From positions 9,121-39,364 of the forward strand of contig DDET01000005.1 of the NCBI GenBank assembly GCA_002336915.1: a stretch of 30,244 nt of DNA, written 5' to 3'. Position numbers and translations under genes: made by a program. Below are positions 1 through 7,308 of the stretch, in pieces; position 1 is the first letter of the stretch, and each line of letters opens with the position of its first letter. The notes beneath the pieces were generated by a model that was not told the DNA's origin, did no database searches, and saw only the letters and a program-made list of their open reading frames with translations. Source of the DNA: Bacteroidetes bacterium UBA1947. Lineage in GTDB: Bacteria; Bacteroidota; Bacteroidia; Chitinophagales; Chitinophagaceae.

Positions 1-354
1 TTTGACAGCATAGGGCAGGGTAAGTGTAAGCATGTCGTGCGTTGTGTAATTAGCACGTAAATCTGAATACCCAAACTTCAAATGGCGAATATTCTTACGC
101 CATGGCTGCTTAATTAAATTAAGTAACCATTTTGGCCGCCGCTGGCTGCTGCCTGTTTCAGCCGCCGCCGCCTAAATCATAACATAACAGGATAGTGACT
201 GTATTGCTGCGCTGCAGTTGCGAAACTTAAGCAGTGTAGGGAAGTAGTAAGTTAGCCCGGTTCTGGCTGCTTCCCGAAATCAAATTCCGGGATAAACATG
301 TAGAAAGCTTATCGGGCATATGTTTGGACGCGGGTTCGAATCCCGCCGGTTCCA
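1..354 (+). ncRNA. ssrA: tmRNA (transfer-messenger RNA), 5' end truncated by the window
   Basis: tmRNA rescues stalled ribosomes and adds a degradation tag. The 3' end (about 325-354) has the tRNA-like half: GGACGCGGGTTCGAATCCCGC forms the T arm, followed by acceptor strand CGGTTCC and discriminator A at 354. The window opens in the conserved 5' part (TTTGACAGC, then GTAAGCATGTCGTGCG), so only about 15 bases are missing. Between them lies an open tag frame, GGC GAA TAT TCT TAC GCC ATG GCT GCT TAA at 84-113, reading GEYSYAMAA. This resembles the tag remembered for Cytophaga-type tmRNAs and ends in the expected Ala-Ala. After the discriminator the genome reads CAAA, so the CCA tail is not encoded. 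G/C-rich blocks at 130-175 and 255-295 fit the pseudoknot region. The single-piece order (5' half, tag, 3' half) is the standard one. Confidence 0.93.
84..113 (+). other. tmRNA tag-peptide reading frame (GEYSYAMAA, stop)
   Basis: Short frame inside the tmRNA. The resume codon is taken as GGC (84-86) because Bacteroidota tags usually begin Gly-Glu. It ends GCT GCT TAA, giving the C-terminal Ala-Ala that proteases of the ClpXP type recognise. The assignment of GGC as the resume codon is inference; the frame and stop are read directly. Confidence 0.85.
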
Positions 355-355
355 C

Positions 356-386
356 AAAAAAGCCGCTTTACAAAAAGCGGCTTTTT
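356..386. terminator. Bidirectional intrinsic terminator between ssrA and the convergent sulfotransferase gene
   Basis: AAAAAGCCGCTTT and AAAGCGGCTTTTT form a perfect hairpin of up to 13 base pairs with a short loop, starting one or two bases after the mature tmRNA end. The A-tract and T-tract flanks make it work in both directions, serving ssrA on the plus strand and the gene ending at 398 on the minus strand. Confidence 0.88.
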
Positions 387-397
387 TATTGTCAAAT

Positions 398-1255
398 TTA
401 TTCCTTTTGCGTTCCGGTATAGAACCTCAAAAAATGCAAGTGCGTAAATATACTTGTAGCGATCTTTGTTATTAAATACTTCCGCTCATTTTCCTTTTTA
501 AATACGGCAACCTCGTTTTTAAAAGAAGGGCCCGCATCTGCTACTTCCTGCCTAAACATCTCAAGTGCCTTTTGGTATAATATCTCATCATACCGATTGT
601 AATACTTAAGTTTCTCCATGGTAGCCGGGCTAACCTCCGATGGCTTTATCCTTTGTTTTTCGCCCACATTTTGTTTTACATACCATGGCATACGCCAGTT
701 GAACCGCTTTTTAAGTAAAAGAAGGGACTCATCGAAGTGCTCGGTGATCCCTACCCCACCTTTGTAATAATTAGTAAGGTTGTTCATAGCAATAGCCAAA
801 TGTTCTTCGTTCACCTCACCAAATGATATGTCTTTTATGCCACACAGGAAACGTACCTGGCAATTATCCATGTTTAGTACAAAGCCATTTTCCAACAGAT
901 CATCCAACGTATACTGTTTCTCCTTCATCTCTTTGTAATAAGGGGTGCGTGGTGAAACGTACAAATGGTTATACATGGAAATAGTACGTGCTACCGGATC
1001 GCGCAAAAAGGTGAAATAACTTACAGGCCCCGGAACATAATTATGCACACCAAAATAAAGATGGCCTTTAACAAGAATAAGATTTCGGCGGAACTTCTCC
1101 GATAATAATCTGATCCTGTCGATCTTCCCAAGGTTAGCGGCATAGAAAATGTTGCCCCATTTAAATATATATTGCCTGTGCAGAATAGTATGCATTGTGA
1201 TGCCTGCCGTTTTGGGTATATGGGTAAATATAATTGTACCGGCATCCTTCTTCAT
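398..1255 (-). CDS. Sulfotransferase family protein (PAPS-dependent, Sulfotransfer_2-like)
   Basis: Predicted to move a sulfuryl group from PAPS to an acceptor, probably a carbohydrate. The 285-residue protein has the 5'-phosphosulfate loop HIPKTAGIT at residues 12-20 and the 3'-phosphate-binding segment LRDPVAR at 84-90 followed by Ser93, the two hallmarks of carbohydrate sulfotransferases of the heparan-sulfate 2-O type. There is no signal peptide or membrane segment, so it is probably cytoplasmic. The start at 1255 puts the PAPS loop near the N-terminus, as usual in the family. It stands alone: 295 bases separate it from the PorP gene upstream and it converges on ssrA. A weak -7-like box (AATATTTG, plus-strand 1300-1307) lies upstream. 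The acceptor cannot be told from sequence; surface polysaccharide, or a glycan on the neighbouring adhesins, would be guesses. Confidence 0.85.
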   Translation of the reverse strand: MKKDAGTIIFTHIPKTAGITMHTILHRQYIFKWGNIFYAANLGKIDRIRLLSEKFRRNLILVKGHLYFGVHNYVPGPVSYFTFLRDPVARTISMYNHLYVSPRTPYYKEMKEKQYTLDDLLENGFVLNMDNCQVRFLCGIKDISFGEVNEEHLAIAMNNLTNYYKGGVGITEHFDESLLLLKKRFNWRMPWYVKQNVGEKQRIKPSEVSPATMEKLKYYNRYDEILYQKALEMFRQEVADAGPSFKNEVAVFKKENERKYLITKIATSIFTHLHFLRFYTGTQKE

Positions 1256-1550
1256 GCACCAGTTAGGGATTTTTATTTAACTCTGAAAAGATGGTTACTC
1301 AAATATTCCTTTAGTTAAGCCAATAACGATAAGGGACGGAAAAACATTGACTTATGCTCAAAGATTGAAACTCCGCTTATGGAAAGCAAATAAATGAGGT
1401 AAATTATATTAAATTTGTAGAGTATGTAACATGAGGTAAAACTTGCATTCATTGTGCTTTGCAATACAGCGGTTATTGAAAAGCAAATTGCTTACATAGG
1501 TTTGTCAAATCGGCATAAAGGCTAGTAAAACGTCAATTCTATAAATTACT

Positions 1551-2588
1551 TTAATCAAAAAACTGCGGGCAGGCATTCCGATTTTCAGATTGGTGCAATA
1601 TCCCGGTTTTAAACAAAGTAAGCTCAAGGCCGCCCCGTGCACTGCTTGCAGCTTTCAGTTTGGATATGTTTACGTCATAAGTAAGACCGACGGCAAAGTC
1701 TTTATACTCAAGCCTAAGCATAGGTATTATGGCATCACCAACGCGATAGAACCCGCCGGCATTCAATGAAAAGAGTTTTTCTTTTTCATCTCGCATTAAA
1801 TTCCAGCCCAGGATGGCGCCCGCAATTATTTCGCGGTAAGTACCTTGCTGAGCGTAATTAGCTTGCATCGACACACTGAAAGGGCCATCTAATTTCACAC
1901 TAACAGCGGCGTTACCATTCCATTTCATTTCCAGGCGTATCAGTTCATTGTTATACAAAGAACTTTTTGGCTTTGTGAAGTGGTAGCCAGCCACGCCAAC
2001 AATATAATTGATGTTCTTTGCTTCACCTGCAGTGCTGTTGAAGCTTATCCCCGCTCCAACATCCCATTGATTTATTTTGGGGCTGGGCAACTGCTCACCC
2101 GTGGGGTTCGAAGCATTGAAACCACCGTTCTGGTACTGGTTATTAAAGGTGGCCTTGCTTGGATCATAACTGCGCTGGAGATAGCCGCCTGTGAAGCCAA
2201 CCGATAAGAAAGAATTACTGGCGTCGTGCAGGGACTTATTGTAATTAATAGCAGGATATGCTCCAATGGTTTGTAGCTCGATGGTGCCCGCTTTATCATA
2301 ATATGCCAGCAAACCTACGCTAACAAAGTCACTTGCCTCGCCCTTCACAGGTATCCTTACTTCTCCCGACACTAAAGCTGTCTGGTATGGTTTACTAATA
2401 CTGCTCCATTGACTTTTATAGATGACCCCTACTTTATAATCATCCGAAAAAATACCGGTAAGTGCCGGGTTTCTTAATATGGACGCTTCATAAAACTGTG
2501 AAAAATGTATATCCTGGGCCATAGCTGCACAGCTCACCAGGATCAAGCTGAGCATCAAAAATGCAATACGAAATTTCTTCCTTTTCAT
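1551..2588 (-). CDS. PorP/SprF family type IX secretion system membrane protein
   Basis: Outer-membrane beta-barrel partner for T9SS cargo bearing type B C-terminal domains. An N-terminal signal peptide (MKRKKFRI, hydrophobic stretch, cleavage after AMA) is followed by the family's typical mature start QDIHFSQFYEA and, further on, RNPALTGIF and the YKSQW block. The length of about 345 residues is normal for the family. The frame is open from 2594 (ATG GTG ATG), but a strong Shine-Dalgarno sequence, GGAGG at plus-strand 2596-2600, lies 7 bases before the ATG at 2588 and only 1 base before the one at 2594, so 2588 is chosen. The gene begins 12 bases after the stop of the 1512-residue PKD protein, as sprF follows sprB in Flavobacterium johnsoniae. 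Inferred job: secretion or surface anchoring of one or all of the three adjacent PKD proteins. A lipobox-like LVSC in the signal peptide is noted but not favoured. Confidence 0.92.
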   Translation of the reverse strand: MKRKKFRIAFLMLSLILVSCAAMAQDIHFSQFYEASILRNPALTGIFSDDYKVGVIYKSQWSSISKPYQTALVSGEVRIPVKGEASDFVSVGLLAYYDKAGTIELQTIGAYPAINYNKSLHDASNSFLSVGFTGGYLQRSYDPSKATFNNQYQNGGFNASNPTGEQLPSPKINQWDVGAGISFNSTAGEAKNINYIVGVAGYHFTKPKSSLYNNELIRLEMKWNGNAAVSVKLDGPFSVSMQANYAQQGTYREIIAGAILGWNLMRDEKEKLFSLNAGGFYRVGDAIIPMLRLEYKDFAVGLTYDVNISKLKAASSARGGLELTLFKTGILHQSENRNACPQFFD

Positions 2589-2594
2589 CACCAT

Positions 2595-2600
2595 TCCTCC
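2595..2600 (-). promoter_or_regulatory. Strong Shine-Dalgarno sequence of the PorP/SprF gene
   Basis: Minus-strand GGAGGA fills the gap between the preceding stop codon (2601-2603) and the porP starts. It is the only convincing Shine-Dalgarno I see among the genes of this window, and it decides the start at 2588. Bacteroidota rarely use such sites, so it may matter for regulation. Confidence 0.7.
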
Positions 2601-5600
2601 TTACCTGATTATTGTTATATCCCCTTTAAGGTTTAGTATTTCCCCTGTCTGGCAGACCACTTGTATAACATACACATAAACATCCGGGCTCAAGGCTGTA
2701 CCTTTATGAGTACCGTCCCAACCGTTTCGCTCATCATTTATATCTATGCCGTTGCGTTCAAAAAGTAATTCACCCCACCGGTCGTATACCTTAAACGATT
2801 TAACTTTAATGATCCCAGTACCACGCGGGTAGAACATATCATTCTCTCCATCGCCATTTGGCGTAAATGAATTAGGGATAAATGCCTGGCTATTATCACA
2901 GAGAACTGTTATAGTCACCTTATCGGAATCATGACAACCAAAGTCCGAGGTACCGGAAACAGTGTATGTTGTCGTGGTTACCGGAGTTGCAACCGGATTC
3001 CGGCAATCTATACAGCTGAGTGTAGGATCGCTGGTCCATTCAAAACTTACCAGATCGGCGCTTACCAGCTTTAATTGAGTTGAACTACCAGCAACCACAG
3101 ACCGATCCTCGCCCGCATAAAGACTTGGCTTAGGATGCACTACAACAGTAACGTAGGCAGTATCTTCAATACAACTTGCTTCTTTTACGATAACCATGTA
3201 CTTCGTGGTCTCATGTGGGGATGCCGTAGGATTTGCAATATGAATATCATCCAAATGCCCAGGAGGAAACCATGTATAATGGTCGCCGCCGGAGGCATGA
3301 AGCATGATGCTGTTGGCGTCACATATCTCCCCTCCCATGCCCGGATCACCGTCTGTTTTTGTTTTTATACCCACTTTTACGGTATCAGTATTTACGCAAC
3401 CGTGCCCATCAGTACCTGTAACTATATAGAAGGTAGATACCGGTGGAGCGGCAGATGTAGTTTGGCAACTGGTACAAGTAAGATTGACCGGAGGCGCCCA
3501 TGTGTAGGAAACACCTCCATATCCCTGCAATTCCGCAGCATCGCCAAGACAAATAATTGTGTCCGCCGATGCAGTAATCACGGGTAAAGGATAAATAGTC
3601 ACAACACTGCGGAGCGTATCCATACATCCATTGCCGTTTGTCACCGCAAGCAGGACATCATAATTTCCGGCGGAATCATAATAATGCGTGGGATTATTTA
3701 CAGTGCTGGTCTGCCCGTCATGGAACAGCCAATACCAGTTGGTAACGGGGGAGAAATAACTGAAGCTGGTATCGAAGAACTGAGTTGTTGCTTTTTCGCA
3801 GGCAGGATTTGGCACAGTCGTATAACCTGTCCTGAATCCATCCACCTTGATGGTGTCCAGTCCGTCGCTTGATGTCTGGCAACCCGTGCTGTCACTTAGT
3901 ATTAGCCTTGGCACATAAGCACCGGGGGTTGTGTAAACATGCGACGAAGTAGTGGAAGGCGAGGCAGCGCTTACATTGCCATCACTATAATCCCAGGTAA
4001 GGCTGGGTACATTAGAAACATTGGCCGTGAAATTAACCTGCATGGGTGCGCAACCTAAAAGCGGTGTGTATGTAAAAGCACCTGCATACCCCAGTAACTT
4101 CACGTGTTGATAAGTAGTGTCTTTACAACCATGGCTGTTAATAGCAATCAGCTGAACTATATAGTCACCCGATGTAGTATAAAGATTTGCAGGATTGGCA
4201 ATCACAGATGTATTATTATTCCCGAAGTCCCATAAATACGAGGTAGCATTCAATGAAGTGCTTGTAAACAATACCTGTAACGGCGGGCATACGGCAGAGG
4301 AGTCATTCATCGTAAATGATGCCTGTGGTTTGGTAACATTTATGAACTGCAGTAAAGAAGTATCCCTGCAGCCAAATGTATCCGTAACGATAAGCCTTAC
4401 AGTATATGCACCGGGTGCATTATAAATATGTTGTGGTGCAAACAGGTTTGACGTTGTATTGTCGCCAAAGTCCCAGGACGCTGTAAGTGCCGTAACACCG
4501 GTGGAAATATTTGTGAACTTCACGGTATCCCCAACACAAGGATAAAGCTTATTGGCAATAAAGGTGGCGTTCGGTTTGTAAGCCTTTATATAATTAAGCT
4601 TTAACAGGGTGTCTTTGCAACCCACGTTGTCTGTAACTATGAGCTTTACACTATATGTGCCCGGGTTCCAGTAAGTGTGACTGGTACTCGCAGTGTTCAC
4701 CGTTGCCGTCCCGTTGCCAAAATCCCATTCCCTGGTCACATCAAATGTGCCCGGCACATCGGTACTGGTGTCGGTAAACAAAACATTAAGCGGTACACAG
4801 CCATGGTCAGGCAAAGCATCGAAGCCTGCATCAGGTTTCGCTACCAGTATGTACCCGGTCCTGGTGCCGGAACGCGGGCATCCATGCATGTCAAGAACAG
4901 TAAGCGTCACATCAAAAATACCTGTGACCGGAAAACCAAAATGAAAAACAGGTGTTGTATCCGAGTATATCGAATCTGCCATCGCCCATGTATAATGGGA
5001 TACCGGGTTACCGCCTGTATTGGTGATATTAGCAGTGAACCACGCTGTATCACCCTTACAAATAGCTGTATCGGGAGCAGTGAAATCAACGTTGGGTAAC
5101 GTGAGGTGAACAACATAATCGGTAGTGTCAGAGCAGCCCCATATGTTGTTAAACGTAATTATCTGCACATTATAATCGCCCAATGCCGGGTAGATATGTA
5201 CGGGGTTGGTATCAATTGTGGTACTTGTATTGTCTCCAAATTCCCATAAGAACGAGGTATAGCCTTGCGAGGCGTTTGTGAATGTTACCTTTGTTGGCGT
5301 ATCGCATGAATAAGAAAGTGCAATGCCGGAGGTGGGTGGGTGTACCGTGATAAGATTCGGTATCGAAATAGTGTCCGGGCATCCATTATTGTATGCTATT
5401 AATGTTACAGTATATGTTCCATCCACAAGGTACCTGTGGTCCGGGTTTGCACTGGTGTCCGAACCATCGCCAAAGTTCCATAAGTAGCTGGTTGCATTGG
5501 TCGATAGGTTAGTAAAATGCACCGTCTCGTTTACACATATTGTTGTAGGGCTGGCTGTAAAGTTAGCAACGGGCAGTGTGCCTGCGCCTATCTGTAACGT

Positions 5601-7139
5601 GTCATGCTGGATACAGCCATTGGCAGACACACATGTAAGGACTACCTGGTATACCCCTACGTTCGTGTACGTATGGCTGGGATTGGGTAAATTTGAGGTT
5701 GGGGAATTATCTCCAAAATCCCAGGTCCAAGAAACTATGGGTTGGTAATAGTCTACCGAATCAGAAAAATTCACTGTTACCGGGGCGCAGCCACCGGATA
5801 CATCTGAGTAAGCATATAAGTTAAATAAATGAAGGCCTAAGTAATTTACCTTGGTCAGCGTATCGGTGCAACCAAACGGGCTAACAGCTGAAAGGGTGAT
5901 CGTAAAAGGACCCTGTGTGGTATAAGTATGACTGGGATTTGTAAGGGTAGATGAGGTGTTATCATCCAGGTCCCAAAGATATGTATTGCCGAATTGTGTC
6001 AGGTTATTGAATTGTATAGTAGCAGGTGGCGGACATGGCGCGGCCGGACTGAAGTCAAAATCAACAATAGGTTTTGGATGTACTACAATGGTATTATAAA
6101 CAGTGTCATAGCATATACCGCTGTGTGTTATGAGCTTTACGGTATAGGTGCCTGCCGCAGTATAAACATGAGTAGTGGTATTCCCCGTACCTGTTGAAAG
6201 GTCGCCAAAATCCCAGGTGCTGCCGCTGATAGGCGGAGGAGTGGTATTGGTAAAAGTAGCTGTAGCCCCCTCACAGATGCTGGTGGTGCCGGTGAAACTG
6301 CCGTTATAAGACGATATTGAAATATAATTGGTTGCCGAGAGCGTGCTTGAGCAGCCATTTCCGTCTGTGGCTACAAGCGTAACGGTATAGCTGCCTGTGT
6401 TATTATAGGTATGCGGAGGGGGATTGGCAACATTGCTCGTGGTCAGATCGCCAAAATCCCAGGCGTATGTCAATGGAGGAGTACCCGTAGTCGTGTTACT
6501 AAATGTCACTGTTGCAGGCGCGCTGCAATAAACCGTAGCAGATGCAGTAAAGTGCACATCCGGTGGTGTGAATATATGTATGTAAGTTGGTTTAACAAGA
6601 GTGGTTAAACAACCATGCGCATTCGTGACACTCAAGGTAACATTAAAATAGCCCGGCGTAGTATAAGTGTGTGAGGGATTTTGCGTGGTAGCAAAATACC
6701 CGTCACCAAAATCCCAATAGTATGTTGCCGGGCCGGGGGCAACGGGGTTCGAATTGTCCGTAAAATTAACCGTGATGCCCGGGCATCCTGATAGAATGTT
6801 TGCACTAAAGTTTACTACAGGTGGCTCATAGACCGTAATATAATTTGTAATTACCTTGGTATTTGAATTTGGGCCGTTGTACGCAATAAGCGTAACCGTA
6901 TAGGTGCCGGGCTGCGTGTAAGTGGTGGCCGGATTGGTTAATACTGAAGTGTTGAAATTGCCGAAGTCCCAATGGTAAGAAGTTGCGCCGCTGGAAAGAT
7001 TGGTAAACTGAACTACCAATGGCGCGCATCCACTTACGTGATTTGCACTGAAATTAGCAACAGGTAGTGCAAATGCCCTGAATGCAGGGATGAGCAGTAT
7101 TAAAAGAAACAGTATTTTCCGGTAGTAAAGTTTCATCAT
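2601..7139 (-). CDS. Giant PKD-repeat surface protein 1 with type B T9SS C-terminal domain (SprB-like)
   Basis: Secreted, surface-attached adhesin-like protein of 1512 residues. Residues 1-24 are a signal peptide (cleavage near FRAFA). Then follow 14 tandem PKD-type beta-sandwich repeats of about 78-90 residues (25 to about 1183), most with the WDFGD core, an HxY strand and a paired-cysteine pattern (SGCAP early, GCxDT late). Three Ig-like modules follow (about 1184-1418), the first and third with CTSC and CIDC motifs. The last 94 residues (1419-1512) are a type B sorting domain: FIPNSFTPNGDGENDMF, YDRWGELLF, NGWDGTHKG and the basic end KGDITIIR. Repeat 9 lacks the WDFGD core. It has two more Ig-like modules than its two upstream paralogs, with which it is otherwise co-linear, and it directly precedes the PorP/SprF gene. 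Probable roles are adhesion or gliding, by analogy to SprB; a ligand cannot be inferred. Confidence 0.9.
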   Translation of the reverse strand: MMKLYYRKILFLLILLIPAFRAFALPVANFSANHVSGCAPLVVQFTNLSSGATSYHWDFGNFNTSVLTNPATTYTQPGTYTVTLIAYNGPNSNTKVITNYITVYEPPVVNFSANILSGCPGITVNFTDNSNPVAPGPATYYWDFGDGYFATTQNPSHTYTTPGYFNVTLSVTNAHGCLTTLVKPTYIHIFTPPDVHFTASATVYCSAPATVTFSNTTTGTPPLTYAWDFGDLTTSNVANPPPHTYNNTGSYTVTLVATDGNGCSSTLSATNYISISSYNGSFTGTTSICEGATATFTNTTPPPISGSTWDFGDLSTGTGNTTTHVYTAAGTYTVKLITHSGICYDTVYNTIVVHPKPIVDFDFSPAAPCPPPATIQFNNLTQFGNTYLWDLDDNTSSTLTNPSHTYTTQGPFTITLSAVSPFGCTDTLTKVNYLGLHLFNLYAYSDVSGGCAPVTVNFSDSVDYYQPIVSWTWDFGDNSPTSNLPNPSHTYTNVGVYQVVLTCVSANGCIQHDTLQIGAGTLPVANFTASPTTICVNETVHFTNLSTNATSYLWNFGDGSDTSANPDHRYLVDGTYTVTLIAYNNGCPDTISIPNLITVHPPTSGIALSYSCDTPTKVTFTNASQGYTSFLWEFGDNTSTTIDTNPVHIYPALGDYNVQIITFNNIWGCSDTTDYVVHLTLPNVDFTAPDTAICKGDTAWFTANITNTGGNPVSHYTWAMADSIYSDTTPVFHFGFPVTGIFDVTLTVLDMHGCPRSGTRTGYILVAKPDAGFDALPDHGCVPLNVLFTDTSTDVPGTFDVTREWDFGNGTATVNTASTSHTYWNPGTYSVKLIVTDNVGCKDTLLKLNYIKAYKPNATFIANKLYPCVGDTVKFTNISTGVTALTASWDFGDNTTSNLFAPQHIYNAPGAYTVRLIVTDTFGCRDTSLLQFINVTKPQASFTMNDSSAVCPPLQVLFTSTSLNATSYLWDFGNNNTSVIANPANLYTTSGDYIVQLIAINSHGCKDTTYQHVKLLGYAGAFTYTPLLGCAPMQVNFTANVSNVPSLTWDYSDGNVSAASPSTTSSHVYTTPGAYVPRLILSDSTGCQTSSDGLDTIKVDGFRTGYTTVPNPACEKATTQFFDTSFSYFSPVTNWYWLFHDGQTSTVNNPTHYYDSAGNYDVLLAVTNGNGCMDTLRSVVTIYPLPVITASADTIICLGDAAELQGYGGVSYTWAPPVNLTCTSCQTTSAAPPVSTFYIVTGTDGHGCVNTDTVKVGIKTKTDGDPGMGGEICDANSIMLHASGGDHYTWFPPGHLDDIHIANPTASPHETTKYMVIVKEASCIEDTAYVTVVVHPKPSLYAGEDRSVVAGSSTQLKLVSADLVSFEWTSDPTLSCIDCRNPVATPVTTTTYTVSGTSDFGCHDSDKVTITVLCDNSQAFIPNSFTPNGDGENDMFYPRGTGIIKVKSFKVYDRWGELLFERNGIDINDERNGWDGTHKGTALSPDVYVYVIQVVCQTGEILNLKGDITIIR

Positions 7140-7176
7140 AAGGTGTTATTAAACTTGGGGGGCACAGGTTTAATTC

Positions 7177-7219
7177 AGTTACTAAAGATAACAAATATTC
7201 TATATTTTATCTTAATATT
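7177..7219 (-). promoter_or_regulatory. Conserved upstream element of PKD gene 1
   Basis: The plus-strand element ATATTTTATCTTAATATT (7202-7219) ends 63 bases from the start codon. It matches the element before PKD gene 2 at 17 of 18 positions and at nearly the same distance. AGTTACTAAA (7177-7186) resembles AGTTAATAAA upstream of the other two genes. Probably part of the promoter; shared ancestry alone could also explain it. Confidence 0.4.
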
Positions 7220-7275
7220 TTTTGTATTATCAAGGAACTCATCTAACGCAATCCTCGTAAAGGAGCGCGGATTTG

Positions 7276-7306
7276 CCATCTGCACATAATTTCTTGTGCA
7301 CGATGG
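7276..7306 (-). other. Hairpin just after the stop codon of PKD protein 2
   Basis: CCATC-TGCACA and TGTGCA-c-GATGG can pair over 11 base pairs with one bulged base and an 8-base loop, two bases after the stop codon at 7309. No T-tract follows on the minus strand, so it is not a standard terminator. It could stabilise or attenuate the transcript between the two PKD genes, or be fortuitous. Confidence 0.3.
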
Positions 7307-7308
7307 GT

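Noticed and set aside
320..354. Isolated tRNA T-arm and acceptor suggesting an ordinary tRNA gene
   Set aside because: No D arm or anticodon arm lies just upstream; the tag frame and the conserved 5' part show it to be the tmRNA 3' half.
1410..1504. Plus-strand promoter-like boxes TAAATTTG (1410-1417) and TTG-N18-TAGGTTTG (1476-1504)
   Set aside because: They point into the antisense strand of the PorP gene with no plus-strand gene or RNA structure downstream. An antisense RNA is possible but nothing supports it.
2517..2540. Lipobox (LVSC) in the PorP/SprF signal peptide
   Set aside because: The mature start QDIHFSQFY directly after AMA is typical of non-lipidated PorP/SprF barrel proteins, so cleavage by signal peptidase I is favoured.
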